DNA of 64,000 nt from NCBI GenBank assembly GCA_002435865.1, contig DIWV01000003.1:10650-74649 (forward strand), in the 5' to 3' direction. Made by a program: the position numbers and the translations under genes. Under the pieces are notes generated by a model. The model was given only the letters and a program-made list of their open reading frames with translations, did no database searches and was not told where the DNA came from. The DNA is from Cloacimonetes bacterium UBA6097. Lineage in GTDB: Bacteria; Cloacimonadota; Cloacimonadia; Cloacimonadales; Cloacimonadaceae. Positions 36,337 to 44,204 of the stretch are shown in pieces. Position 1 is the stretch's first letter. Every line of letters starts with the position of its first letter.

Positions 36337-37332
36337 TTACTCCGGTAGAATCCTGACCAAGATAAGTTTAAAACTGAGCTCTATTAACAGTAAGACCAAT
36401 GCTATCCATAAAAAGATTGAAAACATCTCATTATAATCATAGTAATAGCGTATTTTGTAAAGGCTTTTCTCCAATTCGTCAATGTTATCCATCACTGCCT
36501 TAAGCTGTGCTGTACTTATTGCCAGGGCTGCTTCACCTGTTCCTGTAGTAGATGCTATTTTATTCAGGGTTTTCATGTCCATCTCTATCAAAACTTTTTG
36601 ATAGCGTGTGCCAAAGATAGGGTCGGTTACAGGGAAATCAACCAAGCCATTACTACCGACTCCAACGGGATAAACCTTGATATCAAATGTTTTTGCCATT
36701 TCTGCAGCAGAAAAGGGATCTACTTCGCCAGTGTTGTTAACTCCGTCTGTAATAAGAATTATAACTTTGGATTTTGCAGAAGAGTTCCGTAACCTGGCAA
36801 CTGCAGTAGCGAGTCCCATTCCAATGGCTGTGGATGAAGCTTCCTTATTAACTTCTACTTGCGACAGAAGTTCGGTGAGAGCAGCATGGTCATGTGTCAG
36901 AGGACACCGCGTAAGTGCATATTCACTAAATGTCACCAGTCCAATCCGGTCATGCTGTCTTTGCTCAATAAATTCTTTTGCAACTTTCCTGGCTGCACCA
37001 AGACGATTTTCCGGGACAAAGTCCACTGCCAGCATCGAACCGCTCACATCCAGAGCTATGATAATATCCACACCTTCTCCCTGGATATCTTCCCTGCCAT
37101 GACCAAATCTGGGTCTGGCAAGGGCAAGCACCAGACAGAGTATAATAGCTGCGCGCAAAACAGGATACAGGTATTTCCAGATAGTAAATTTCGGTTTAAG
37201 CCTGTTGATTAGAGAAAATCTGCTAAATGGTATCAGAATGCGTTTTCTGGTCTTATATTTAAACTCATAAACAAGATATAAAGGGATTAGTATCAAACCC
37301 AGCAACCAAAGAGGACTATGGAAATCAATCAT
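36337..37332 (-). CDS. batA: BatA-like VWA-domain membrane protein
   Basis: 331 aa. N-terminal helix (about 7-25), second helix (about 55-75), a VWA domain (about 88-290) with metal site ALDVSGSMLA, TFSEYALTRCP and LITDGVNNTGEVDP, and a C-terminal helix (about 305-325). This is the BatA pattern (TM-VWA-TM). It overlaps the upstream gene by 8 bases and is followed 4 bases later by the BatBC fusion. It probably works with MoxR, whose gene is 6 kb upstream and separated by an inserted block. Confidence 0.9.
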   Translation of the reverse strand: MIDFHSPLWLLGLILIPLYLVYEFKYKTRKRILIPFSRFSLINRLKPKFTIWKYLYPVLRAAIILCLVLALARPRFGHGREDIQGEGVDIIIALDVSGSMLAVDFVPENRLGAARKVAKEFIEQRQHDRIGLVTFSEYALTRCPLTHDHAALTELLSQVEVNKEASSTAIGMGLATAVARLRNSSAKSKVIILITDGVNNTGEVDPFSAAEMAKTFDIKVYPVGVGSNGLVDFPVTDPIFGTRYQKVLIEMDMKTLNKIASTTGTGEAALAISTAQLKAVMDNIDELEKSLYKIRYYYDYNEMFSIFLWIALVLLLIELSFKLILVRILPE

Positions 37333-38320
37333 ATTCCTTCTCCGGTATTGATGATTCTGAGCGTGTACTTTGTTTCATTAACCATTTGAAAAACCAGTCT
37401 TGCCTTTCCGCACATTCTTCAAGACCTGGGATGTGTTTAGCATATTTAACTTTATCACAACCCTCAAACCAGCATACTATTTCAGCCTGTTCTTTAGCTT
37501 CAAATATTTTATTGTCTTTTATATATAATTTGATTTCTCTGGTGGTCATCTCATTAGCATAAAATTTGTATTCAGCTTCCAGAAAGAGCTTCATGATTTC
37601 CGAGAGACGGAAATGGTATTGGATAAACAACCCTTTTTCTGGGAGTCTCATTTCTTTTAGTTTATACAATGCATCGAGAGCTCTTTTCCAATTAGGTCCG
37701 GTTTCAATCTGAACCGTAGGCCTGGTCATCATAGCCTGGCGCATTTTCCGGTATTTGAGGATTAAGAGAATTATAGTTGTAATCAATGCTGCAACCAGAA
37801 AAGCAGCTATGAAATAATATGCCCAATAAGGAAGTTCTCCCTTTAGCTTTTGTGTCTCTGCAATATCCACAAGTGCAGAGTCTCCGGGCGCGCGAATTTC
37901 ATGAATTGTGAGAGTAAAAGGTCTTGTCTTCAAAGTATCAGCAGATGGTTTGACGGTCTTGACAATCAAAGATGGGAATGTGTGTTCTCCTGTATCCAGG
38001 GCTGCTATTGTCAGCTTGATTCCGGAAGGTTTTCCTGTTTCAGTAAGTTTTTGCTTATCCACAATAACAAATCTTGTCAGAGTATCGGGTGCGATCACAT
38101 CTTTCAGCTCAGCATCAGACTGAATATTAAGATAAAATCTGCTGCCCAGATACAACGAATCCGCATTCTCAATATTCTGATTTATCATCGCCGACAGATT
38201 AAGAACAATTGATAAAAACACCAATAGCAGGATAGATTTGTTTTTATAAACCCTTGACAAGGTTTTCAAGCGGCTGATTCTGTTTACGCTATATAGCTTG
38301 AAACTCACGTTTTTATCCAT
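37325..38320 (-). CDS. Bat-cluster membrane protein (BatI-like position)
   Basis: 331 aa. A hydrophobic N-terminal segment near residues 29-46 (ILLLVFLSIVLNLSAM) directs a periplasmic beta-rich domain (about 50-160), then a membrane helix at about 170-192, then a cytoplasmic helical region (about 205-315) with YHFRLSEIMKLFLEAEY, which resembles the DUF4381-type proteins found between the DUF58 and batA genes in Bat clusters. The 28 residues before the hydrophobic segment are unusual; a TTG in frame nearer to it is a possible alternative start. It overlaps batA by 8 bases. On the minus strand a TTGACT-16-TATTTT pair lies almost on the start, so its leader would be very short. Confidence 0.7.
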   Translation of the reverse strand: MDKNVSFKLYSVNRISRLKTLSRVYKNKSILLLVFLSIVLNLSAMINQNIENADSLYLGSRFYLNIQSDAELKDVIAPDTLTRFVIVDKQKLTETGKPSGIKLTIAALDTGEHTFPSLIVKTVKPSADTLKTRPFTLTIHEIRAPGDSALVDIAETQKLKGELPYWAYYFIAAFLVAALITTIILLILKYRKMRQAMMTRPTVQIETGPNWKRALDALYKLKEMRLPEKGLFIQYHFRLSEIMKLFLEAEYKFYANEMTTREIKLYIKDNKIFEAKEQAEIVCWFEGCDKVKYAKHIPGLEECAERQDWFFKWLMKQSTRSESSIPEKEYD

Positions 38321-38464
38321 TTAAAAGCAAAATATTGGTTGTCATCTAGAAGTCAAGAGTAAAACACTTTCTCATATTTCCTTCACTACTTTTTTATCTT
38401 GCACAAAAAAATATCTTAATTAATCTGACTCTTATGCTTTAAGCTTGAGCTTAAAGGAGGAAAG

Positions 38465-38986
38465 ATGACCAACATTAACGAGAAAAGAAATCACCGAAAC
38501 AAACTCAGGTACATTGTTCCAATAGTTTTAATCTTATTAATTGTTGCAGCAATTCTGGTTGTTCCCCGCTATAATAGGTATCTACGGGAGAAACGCGCTG
38601 CTGAAGTAAAGACTGCCCTGGAAGCATTGAGGTCCGGCGTAGACCAATCATGGAAGAATGCCGGAACTATCAGCGGAATAACTGTTGAAGGTGCCTTAAA
38701 AGATGCCGGGATTAGCCAGAAAGTACTGGAAAAATGGCAGTTTGTTATCGCCTGGAAACTTGCCGATATCTACACAACTGAGATGGTGAACAAGCTGAAA
38801 GACGTAAACACTAATGAAATGGTTTATGTATCTCCATACCGCATGATTATGGCAGTTGCAACTTCTGAAAATCCTTTGAGAGAAGGCACAAAAGCATGGT
38901 TTGAAGGGGATACTAATACTTATCACGGATTCGGTATTGATGATAAAGTTGAGCCGGACTGGATAACGATGTTCCCTAATCCCTAA
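38465..38986 (+). CDS. Pilin-like single-pass membrane protein without a prepilin peptidase motif
   Basis: 173 aa. A basic N-terminus (about 1-15) leads into one hydrophobic helix (about 16-34; IVPIVLILLIVAAILVVP), then NRYLREKRAAEVKTALEAL and a C-terminal globular domain. The helix followed by an amphipathic, residue-spaced RAAEVKTALEALRSG segment resembles type IV pilins and pseudopilins, but the GFTLIE cleavage site is absent, and the family is not certain. AAAGGAGG lies 5 bases before the ATG. It is the only rightward gene in a leftward block, divergent from the Bat operon, and is followed by element E3. It belongs to the block that separates DUF58 from the Bat genes. Confidence 0.6.
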   Translation: MTNINEKRNHRNKLRYIVPIVLILLIVAAILVVPRYNRYLREKRAAEVKTALEALRSGVDQSWKNAGTISGITVEGALKDAGISQKVLEKWQFVIAWKLADIYTTEMVNKLKDVNTNEMVYVSPYRMIMAVATSENPLREGTKAWFEGDTNTYHGFGIDDKVEPDWITMFPNP

Positions 38987-39014
38987 AAAATAATCCGTTA
39001 ACATATTCTCTGAT

Positions 39015-39100
39015 TCTTTCTGTTTCACCCTCATATGCAGTGTGGGATTATCATGGGCAAACCCCACGGTAATCCCACAGTGATAATGGGAAAGAAAGAT
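39015..39100. repeat. Palindromic 11-bp-unit element E3
   Basis: Units TGCAGTGTGGG (39036-39046) and ATTATCATGGG (39047-39057) face CCCACGGTAAT (39063-39073) and CCCACAGTGAT (39074-39084), about 17 of 22 positions paired, several of the rest G-T wobbles. Outer TCTTTC and GAAAGA flank it. It lies between the convergent ends of the pilin-like and lipoprotein genes. It is the most degraded copy of the family; the unit core CGGTAAT resembles that of E1 and E5. Confidence 0.6.
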
Positions 39101-39164
39101 TTAAACAAAAAGCCGTATACAGGAGTAACTTATCGAAGAGTTAAGCCTGATTATACTGCGTACA

Positions 39165-39827
39165 TCAGTAAGTTACGGTAATACTTTCCACCGGTTTTGA
39201 AAACCAGTCTTCACCTATCTTGAAATTCCATTCCACTGTTTTATCGTCAATTCTGTTTTCTTCTTTAGCAGTGCTTTTCTTTATCTTGGCAGGAGTATGC
39301 AGAATCATATTGTAATTGATGTCAAATTCCAGGTACTCAGACATGGCGTCTTTAAGCTCACCTTCATCAATTATGGACATCTTGGGCGGGAAAATCTTTA
39401 GAGTATTAGTCTTACTCTTTTTCTTGTAATTAAAGGCAGATGCATCAGTCTTAGATAAAATCGCATTTAATGTATTGATGTTATCAAACTTAAACTCCAC
39501 CTGATAAGTTGCGGCATAATTCAGGCTATCACTCTGATCAATGATTTTGTGGCTGATAAGCTTCGCGCCCTTTGTTGATTCAATCAAGTCAATATAGCTC
39601 TGCAAAACATTACTTTGGGTAAGAGTGTTTTCGATGGTTTCATCTTCCAGTAAATCATCAAAATTCATATATTCAATATAGGTTTGTATAAGTGCTCTTC
39701 CGGAAGCATCCTTATTAAGCCAGATTTCATTCTTTAGGTCTATCTTGCACCCAGCAAATATAAGTACCAAAACTAATATTATGAAAATAGAGAGACGACT
39801 TTTAGTACTGATTATCTTTTTTAACAT
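39165..39827 (-). CDS. Lipoprotein of unknown function
   Basis: 220 aa from the ATG at 39827, chosen because GGAGGT lies 7 bases before it; an upstream in-frame start at 39875 would add 16 residues with no ribosome site. Signal peptide with lipobox FAGC (Cys at about residue 26), then KIDLKNEIWLNKDASGRA and a mixed alpha-beta domain. The N-terminal mature sequence (charged, with NKDASG) resembles the start of LppM-like lipoproteins, but the match is weak and no function is claimed. It lies 50 bases downstream of the RCC1 gene and is probably co-transcribed with it. Confidence 0.65.
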   Translation of the reverse strand: MLKKIISTKSRLSIFIILVLVLIFAGCKIDLKNEIWLNKDASGRALIQTYIEYMNFDDLLEDETIENTLTQSNVLQSYIDLIESTKGAKLISHKIIDQSDSLNYAATYQVEFKFDNINTLNAILSKTDASAFNYKKKSKTNTLKIFPPKMSIIDEGELKDAMSEYLEFDINYNMILHTPAKIKKSTAKEENRIDDKTVEWNFKIGEDWFSKPVESITVTY

Positions 39828-39877
39828 CTGGTTTACCTCCAAGGGAAAATTTATATGTGTTTTTGTTATAAGCAATA

Positions 39878-41845
39878 CTACTTCCCATATATAAGAAACT
39901 TGCCTGATTGTTTGATTTTACTATTACTAAATCTGTAAAAGTAAATACCAGGAGGACATTTATGGTTGTTTTCATCGCTAGTATTCCAAGCTATTTTAAT
40001 TATGCCTTGTTCGCAATTAATTTCTTTTAATCTTTGTCCTTTAATATTGTATATTGTGATTTGTGATGTATTCCTTATATCAGTATTGAAGCTAAAAGTT
40101 ATTTCAGATCCCTCCAGTAGAGGATTTGGAAACACTGTTACAACTGGAACTGAAATATCCTGTGCGAGATTTTCATCAATTAAGGTTGGATTACTTTTAA
40201 TCCCAAGGTTAAATGAATACCCTGCTGTTACAAAGATAAAATCATCCCCACTTGGATTGTGAGCTTGCCATGCTGTATCGTTACCCCAAGCTGCAACTGT
40301 TCCGTCATTTCGCAAAGCTATACTGTGACAAAAGCCTGCACTAATAGCAACGAAATCATATCCATAGGGAACATAACACTGCCCATATTCGTTGTTACCC
40401 CAAGCTGCCAAACTGCCATTGGAAAGCAAAGCAAGACTATGCTGACCTCCACAGGCAATTTCAGAAACATTCATTAAGTAGGGAACATTGCATTGCCCCT
40501 CATTATTGCTACCCCAGGCAATAACTGTCCCAGAGTAAGTGAGTGCTAATGCATGAGTTTTACCAGTGGCAATTTTGGTAAAAGGAATACCTTGGGGAAC
40601 ATTATATATATTATTTTCATTCAGCCCCCAGACTGTTACAATTCCATCATTTAAAGCCATACTATGGTAACCGCCTGCAGCAATGGCAGAATACCCGGTT
40701 CCTGCCGGGCTATTGCACTGATTATAACCATTCCAGCCCCAGCAGGCAATACTGCCATCAGTCCTTAGGGCTACACTGTGACTATCTCCACAGGCGACAG
40801 CCTCAAAATCAAAGCCTTCCGGAACATTACTTTGACCTGAATAATTATACCCCCACCCAATCAGACTGTGATTATCTTTTATCCCGATACTATGACCATA
40901 TCCTGCTGCTGCAGAAATAACTTCCATTTCCTGAGGCATGTTTAACTGGTAATTAGTATTATCACCCCAACACATAATCTTCCAGTTAAATGTGAGACCT
41001 ACACAGTGATTTTGCCTGGAGGAAATATCTGTAAAAAGCACATTAGGGGGGACATTGCATTGCCCGCAATTGTTCAATCCCCAGGCTTCAATAGTTCCAT
41101 TAGACCTTAAAGCCAGGCTAAATCCATTGCCTGCTGATACTTTGACAAAATCATTACCAAAAGGAACATTGCATTGACCGAATGTATTACTCCCCCATGC
41201 CACCAGACTTCCATCAGACCTGATAGCCAGACTATGATTGTTGCCACCGGATATGTCAACGAAATTGTACCCGAAAGGAACATTGCATTGACCTTCAAAG
41301 TTTTTACCCCATGCAACTATCTCACCATTATTTCTCAATGCCAGACAATGTTCTGCACCTGCCGAAATCTTACTATATCCATAATTAATAGGAGCATTAC
41401 ATTGTCCATATATGTTGCTGCCACAAACGACAATTGTACCATTTTCTCTCAAAGCCATGCTAAAAAAATCACCTGCATCTATTGCAACAAAGTCATTGCC
41501 GTAAGGTACGTTTAGTTGATTACTTGTGTTCAAACCCCAGGCATTAATCGTACCATCAGTTGTTAAAGCCAGACTATGATATCGACCACCTGATACAGCT
41601 ATATAGTTGTTACCAATAGGACTTTCGCATCTACCATAACCATTTGTTCCCCATGCTACTACATAGCCTTCCAATGTAATTGCTAAGTTATGATAATTAC
41701 CTGCTTCTATGATTGTATAAGATTGAGAAAACTGATTAGAAGAACCGTACAGAATACCCCACGACACTACTTCGTTTCTTGTTCCTTCTGCATTGGAGCA
41801 GAGGAAAACCAAAAACACGCTCAAGAATAGAATACAATATTTCAC
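39878..41845 (-). CDS. Secreted RCC1-repeat (beta-propeller) protein with type IX-like sorting domain
   Basis: 655 aa. Signal peptide (1-19, ending NAEG), then about 14 RCC1-type repeats of about 38 residues (unit shape: DFVAISAGxxHSLALRxDGSLVAWGxNxxGQCNVP), enough for two seven-bladed propellers. The C-terminal 85 residues carry a sorting domain: VFPNPLLEGSE, QITIYNIKGQRLKEI, WNTSDENNH, GIYFYRFS. Repeats resemble each other at the DNA level (repeated GGAACATTGCATTG on the plus strand), so copy-number change by recombination is likely. A ligand-binding or protein-interaction role at the cell surface is inferred. It lies in the block between DUF58 and the Bat genes, 12 bases or more from element E4. 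Confidence 0.9.
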   Translation of the reverse strand: MKYCILFLSVFLVFLCSNAEGTRNEVVSWGILYGSSNQFSQSYTIIEAGNYHNLAITLEGYVVAWGTNGYGRCESPIGNNYIAVSGGRYHSLALTTDGTINAWGLNTSNQLNVPYGNDFVAIDAGDFFSMALRENGTIVVCGSNIYGQCNAPINYGYSKISAGAEHCLALRNNGEIVAWGKNFEGQCNVPFGYNFVDISGGNNHSLAIRSDGSLVAWGSNTFGQCNVPFGNDFVKVSAGNGFSLALRSNGTIEAWGLNNCGQCNVPPNVLFTDISSRQNHCVGLTFNWKIMCWGDNTNYQLNMPQEMEVISAAAGYGHSIGIKDNHSLIGWGYNYSGQSNVPEGFDFEAVACGDSHSVALRTDGSIACWGWNGYNQCNSPAGTGYSAIAAGGYHSMALNDGIVTVWGLNENNIYNVPQGIPFTKIATGKTHALALTYSGTVIAWGSNNEGQCNVPYLMNVSEIACGGQHSLALLSNGSLAAWGNNEYGQCYVPYGYDFVAISAGFCHSIALRNDGTVAAWGNDTAWQAHNPSGDDFIFVTAGYSFNLGIKSNPTLIDENLAQDISVPVVTVFPNPLLEGSEITFSFNTDIRNTSQITIYNIKGQRLKEINCEQGIIKIAWNTSDENNHKCPPGIYFYRFSNSKIKQSGKFLIYGK

Positions 41846-42303
41846 AATATTCCTCTTTCTTTTGAAAATGCCAAATTACATGCATGTTATTAAGAAGTTA
41901 AATTGTTCTGTGTCAAGATATTTATTAGCTATCGCATGAATATCCCCATTTTTTTTTACCGAGCCCAATCTTAAGCTGCCAAGGTTCAGGATTAGTAAAT
42001 ATTGCTTTATCATGCCCTGCTTATTCCTTAATCAATCCATAGGAGATTAAAGGGAGATGCTAGGGTCATCTAAGGGTGCGACCCTTAGATGACCCTAGCA
42101 TCTCCCTTTAATCTCTGTAAGATCAGGTAAGGAATAAATAATGGACATATGAAGTGCATAACCATAAATATATAGAGAAAATAAACTCCCGATTAATATA
42201 ATGAATGAAAAATGAAGTACAACAGGCAGGATTTTTGTCTGCGCATGAATGACACTCAGTGGATAAAGCGCTTTGGGCTATTTCTCAAACATGAATTGTA
42301 TAG
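41846..42303. other. Intergenic region around element E4
   Basis: 458 bases between the RCC1 gene start and the DUF58 gene end. It holds element E4 (42021-42137). The stretch 42221-42270 contains CTGCGCATGAATGAC, which loosely echoes CTGCGCTGGAATGAC at about 27026-27040. No gene is visible. The minus-strand end of DUF58 transcription falls in this region with no T-tailed hairpin seen. Confidence 0.5.
42021..42137. repeat. Palindromic 11-bp-unit element E4 (best copy)
   Basis: A perfect 35-bp inverted repeat (42043-42077 against 42081-42115) around GCG. Units, each 11 bp: AATCCATAGGA, GATTAAAGGGA, GATGCTAGGGT, CATCTAAGGGT, GCG, ACCCTTAGATG, ACCCTAGCATC, TCCCTTTAATC, TCTGTAAGATC. An outer 10-bp pair TTATTCCTTA (42021-42030) and TAAGGAATAA (42128-42137) encloses it. 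No T-run follows on either strand. Confidence 0.95.
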
Positions 42304-43191
42304 TTATTTATGTCTGCGTTTTATCCTTTTTTTAAAGAATTTCTGCAGTTCTGCTACATAAGGTTCGTCTGTTTTTAAAGACAGCAGGTCGATCCCGGCT
42401 TTGGACATTTTTTTATCCATTTGTTCCTGTTCAACCTGAATGAATTTCTTGTATTGGTAACTGAGCTTTTTATCAGATAAATCTATGATTTCATTATCTC
42501 CGGTTTCAGGATTATAGATTCTTAGCAGTCCTCCTGATGGTAAATCTCTTTCAGAAGGATCAACAATCTGCAGAGCAATGACATCGTGTTTATTGGAAAG
42601 CAACTCCATTGGTTTCTGGTAATTATGCGCCAGGAAGTCCGAAACAATGAAAACTATAGTACGTTTCTTGAGTAGTCTGGCTGTATATGATAAAGCATTT
42701 GCCAAATCTGTACCTCTGCCCTGTGGTTCGTGATAAAGTATATCTCTCAGGATTTGCAGGGTATACTTACGACCCTTGCGTGGGGGGAGGTATTTCTCAA
42801 TCTTGTCGGTAAACAGCAATAAACCTACTTTGTCCTGATTGCTGAGTGCCGAAAAGGACAAAACAGCTGTAATTTCTGCAATAAACTCTGATTTTATCTG
42901 TCCCTTTGTGCCGAATTGATTGGAAGCGCTGAGGTCTACAATAAACAGGACATTTAGCTCACGAGTTTCCTTGAATTTCTTGATGTAGGGATGCCCAAAC
43001 CGGGCGGAAACGTTCCAATCTATATCGCGATAACTGTCTCCAGCCTGGTATTCCCGCACCTCACTAAATTCCAGACCCTGACCTTTAAACAGAGAATGAT
43101 ATTCTCCTGTGAAAACCTCTTCCACCATATTGCGGGTCTTGATTTCAATGCGCTTAATGCGCTTCAGGATTTCAGCAGGTGTTGCCGGCAT
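42304..43191 (-). CDS. DUF58 family protein (MoxR partner)
   Basis: 295 aa cytoplasmic protein. Contains the DUF58 core at about residues 40-130 (REYQAGDSYRDIDWNVSARFG and KKFKETRE) and a VWA-like domain with VDLSAS, so it is a divergent member of the VWA group that teams with MoxR. It starts 4 bases after the moxR stop, so the two are one transcript. In the FCB group this pair usually precedes the Bat genes directly; here the Bat genes are 4 kb away. Cofactor or substrate is unknown. Confidence 0.9.
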   Translation of the reverse strand: MPATPAEILKRIKRIEIKTRNMVEEVFTGEYHSLFKGQGLEFSEVREYQAGDSYRDIDWNVSARFGHPYIKKFKETRELNVLFIVDLSASNQFGTKGQIKSEFIAEITAVLSFSALSNQDKVGLLLFTDKIEKYLPPRKGRKYTLQILRDILYHEPQGRGTDLANALSYTARLLKKRTIVFIVSDFLAHNYQKPMELLSNKHDVIALQIVDPSERDLPSGGLLRIYNPETGDNEIIDLSDKKLSYQYKKFIQVEQEQMDKKMSKAGIDLLSLKTDEPYVAELQKFFKKRIKRRHK

Positions 43192-43195
43192 AGGT

Positions 43196-44182
43196 TTATG
43201 GAACTTCTATTTCGTCAAAAATTCGGTTAACTATATCCTCAGAAGTGAGTTGCTCAGCTTCTGCTTCATAAGACAAAATAATGCGGTGGCGCAAAACGTC
43301 TTTGCCTATAGCTTTTATATCATCAGGAATCACATAACCACGGTGTTCCATATAAGCATGAGCTTTAGCTGCACGGGCAAGATATATTGATGCCCTGGGA
43401 GAAGCACCACACTCTATCAAACCATGTAAACTGGATAAACGCGGATAACGCTGCGGTTGTCTTGTGGCAAAAACAAGATGCAGGATATAATCATTCAGCT
43501 TTTCTTCCATATAGATGTCTTTTATTACACTCCGCATACTATCTATTGATTCAGGTTTCAGGATCGGCTTTATTGTAATAGGTTCATCTTTTACCATGCG
43601 ATTGATGATTTGCTTCTCTGCTTCAAAATCAGGATAGGTAATTTTGAGTTTAAGCATAAAGCGGTCTACCTGTGCTTCTGGTAAGGGATAAGTGCCTTCC
43701 TGCTCAAGTGGATTCTGGGTTGCCATCACCAGGAATGGCTTTGGTAATTCAAATGTTGTATCACCAATAGTTACTTGCCTTTCCTGCATTGCTTCCAATA
43801 AAGCGGATTGAACCTTGCTCGGTGCGCGGTTAATCTCGTCAGCCAGGATAAAATTAGCAAATAAAGGACCTTTCTTGGGATAGAAAATCCCTTCTTTCTG
43901 ATTGTAAATCATGGTTCCGGTAATATCAGCAGGAAGCAGATCGGGAGTAAATTGTATGCGTTTGAAAGTTGCCTTCATAGCTTGCGCCAAAGTGCTGATG
44001 ATTAAAGTCTTGGCAAGACCCGGGACACCCTCAAGCAGGATATGACCGTTACTGAGCAAGCCTATGAGCAGGCGTTCAATAATTGTTGTCTGACCGACAA
44101 TTACCTTGCCCATCTCAGCTTTGACTTCATCGAGAAAACTGCTGGTGTCCAATACCCGTCTGTGAATTTCTTCTATCTGCAT
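43196..44182 (-). CDS. MoxR-type AAA+ ATPase
   Basis: 328 aa cytoplasmic ATPase of the MoxR family, thought to act as a chaperone that activates VWA-domain partners. Walker A GVPGLAKT (about 54-61), Walker B and sensor ILADEINRAPSKVQSALLEAM (about 112-132), sensor 1 with ATQNPLEQEGTYPLPEAQVDRF, and arginine finger region are intact. It is followed 4 bases later by DUF58 and preceded by the Na/Pi symporter gene 22 bases away. It belongs to the Bat system functionally. Confidence 0.94.
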   Translation of the reverse strand: MQIEEIHRRVLDTSSFLDEVKAEMGKVIVGQTTIIERLLIGLLSNGHILLEGVPGLAKTLIISTLAQAMKATFKRIQFTPDLLPADITGTMIYNQKEGIFYPKKGPLFANFILADEINRAPSKVQSALLEAMQERQVTIGDTTFELPKPFLVMATQNPLEQEGTYPLPEAQVDRFMLKLKITYPDFEAEKQIINRMVKDEPITIKPILKPESIDSMRSVIKDIYMEEKLNDYILHLVFATRQPQRYPRLSSLHGLIECGASPRASIYLARAAKAHAYMEHRGYVIPDDIKAIGKDVLRHRIILSYEAEAEQLTSEDIVNRIFDEIEVP

Positions 44183-44204
44183 AATAACCTCTTGTCTATA
44201 TATA

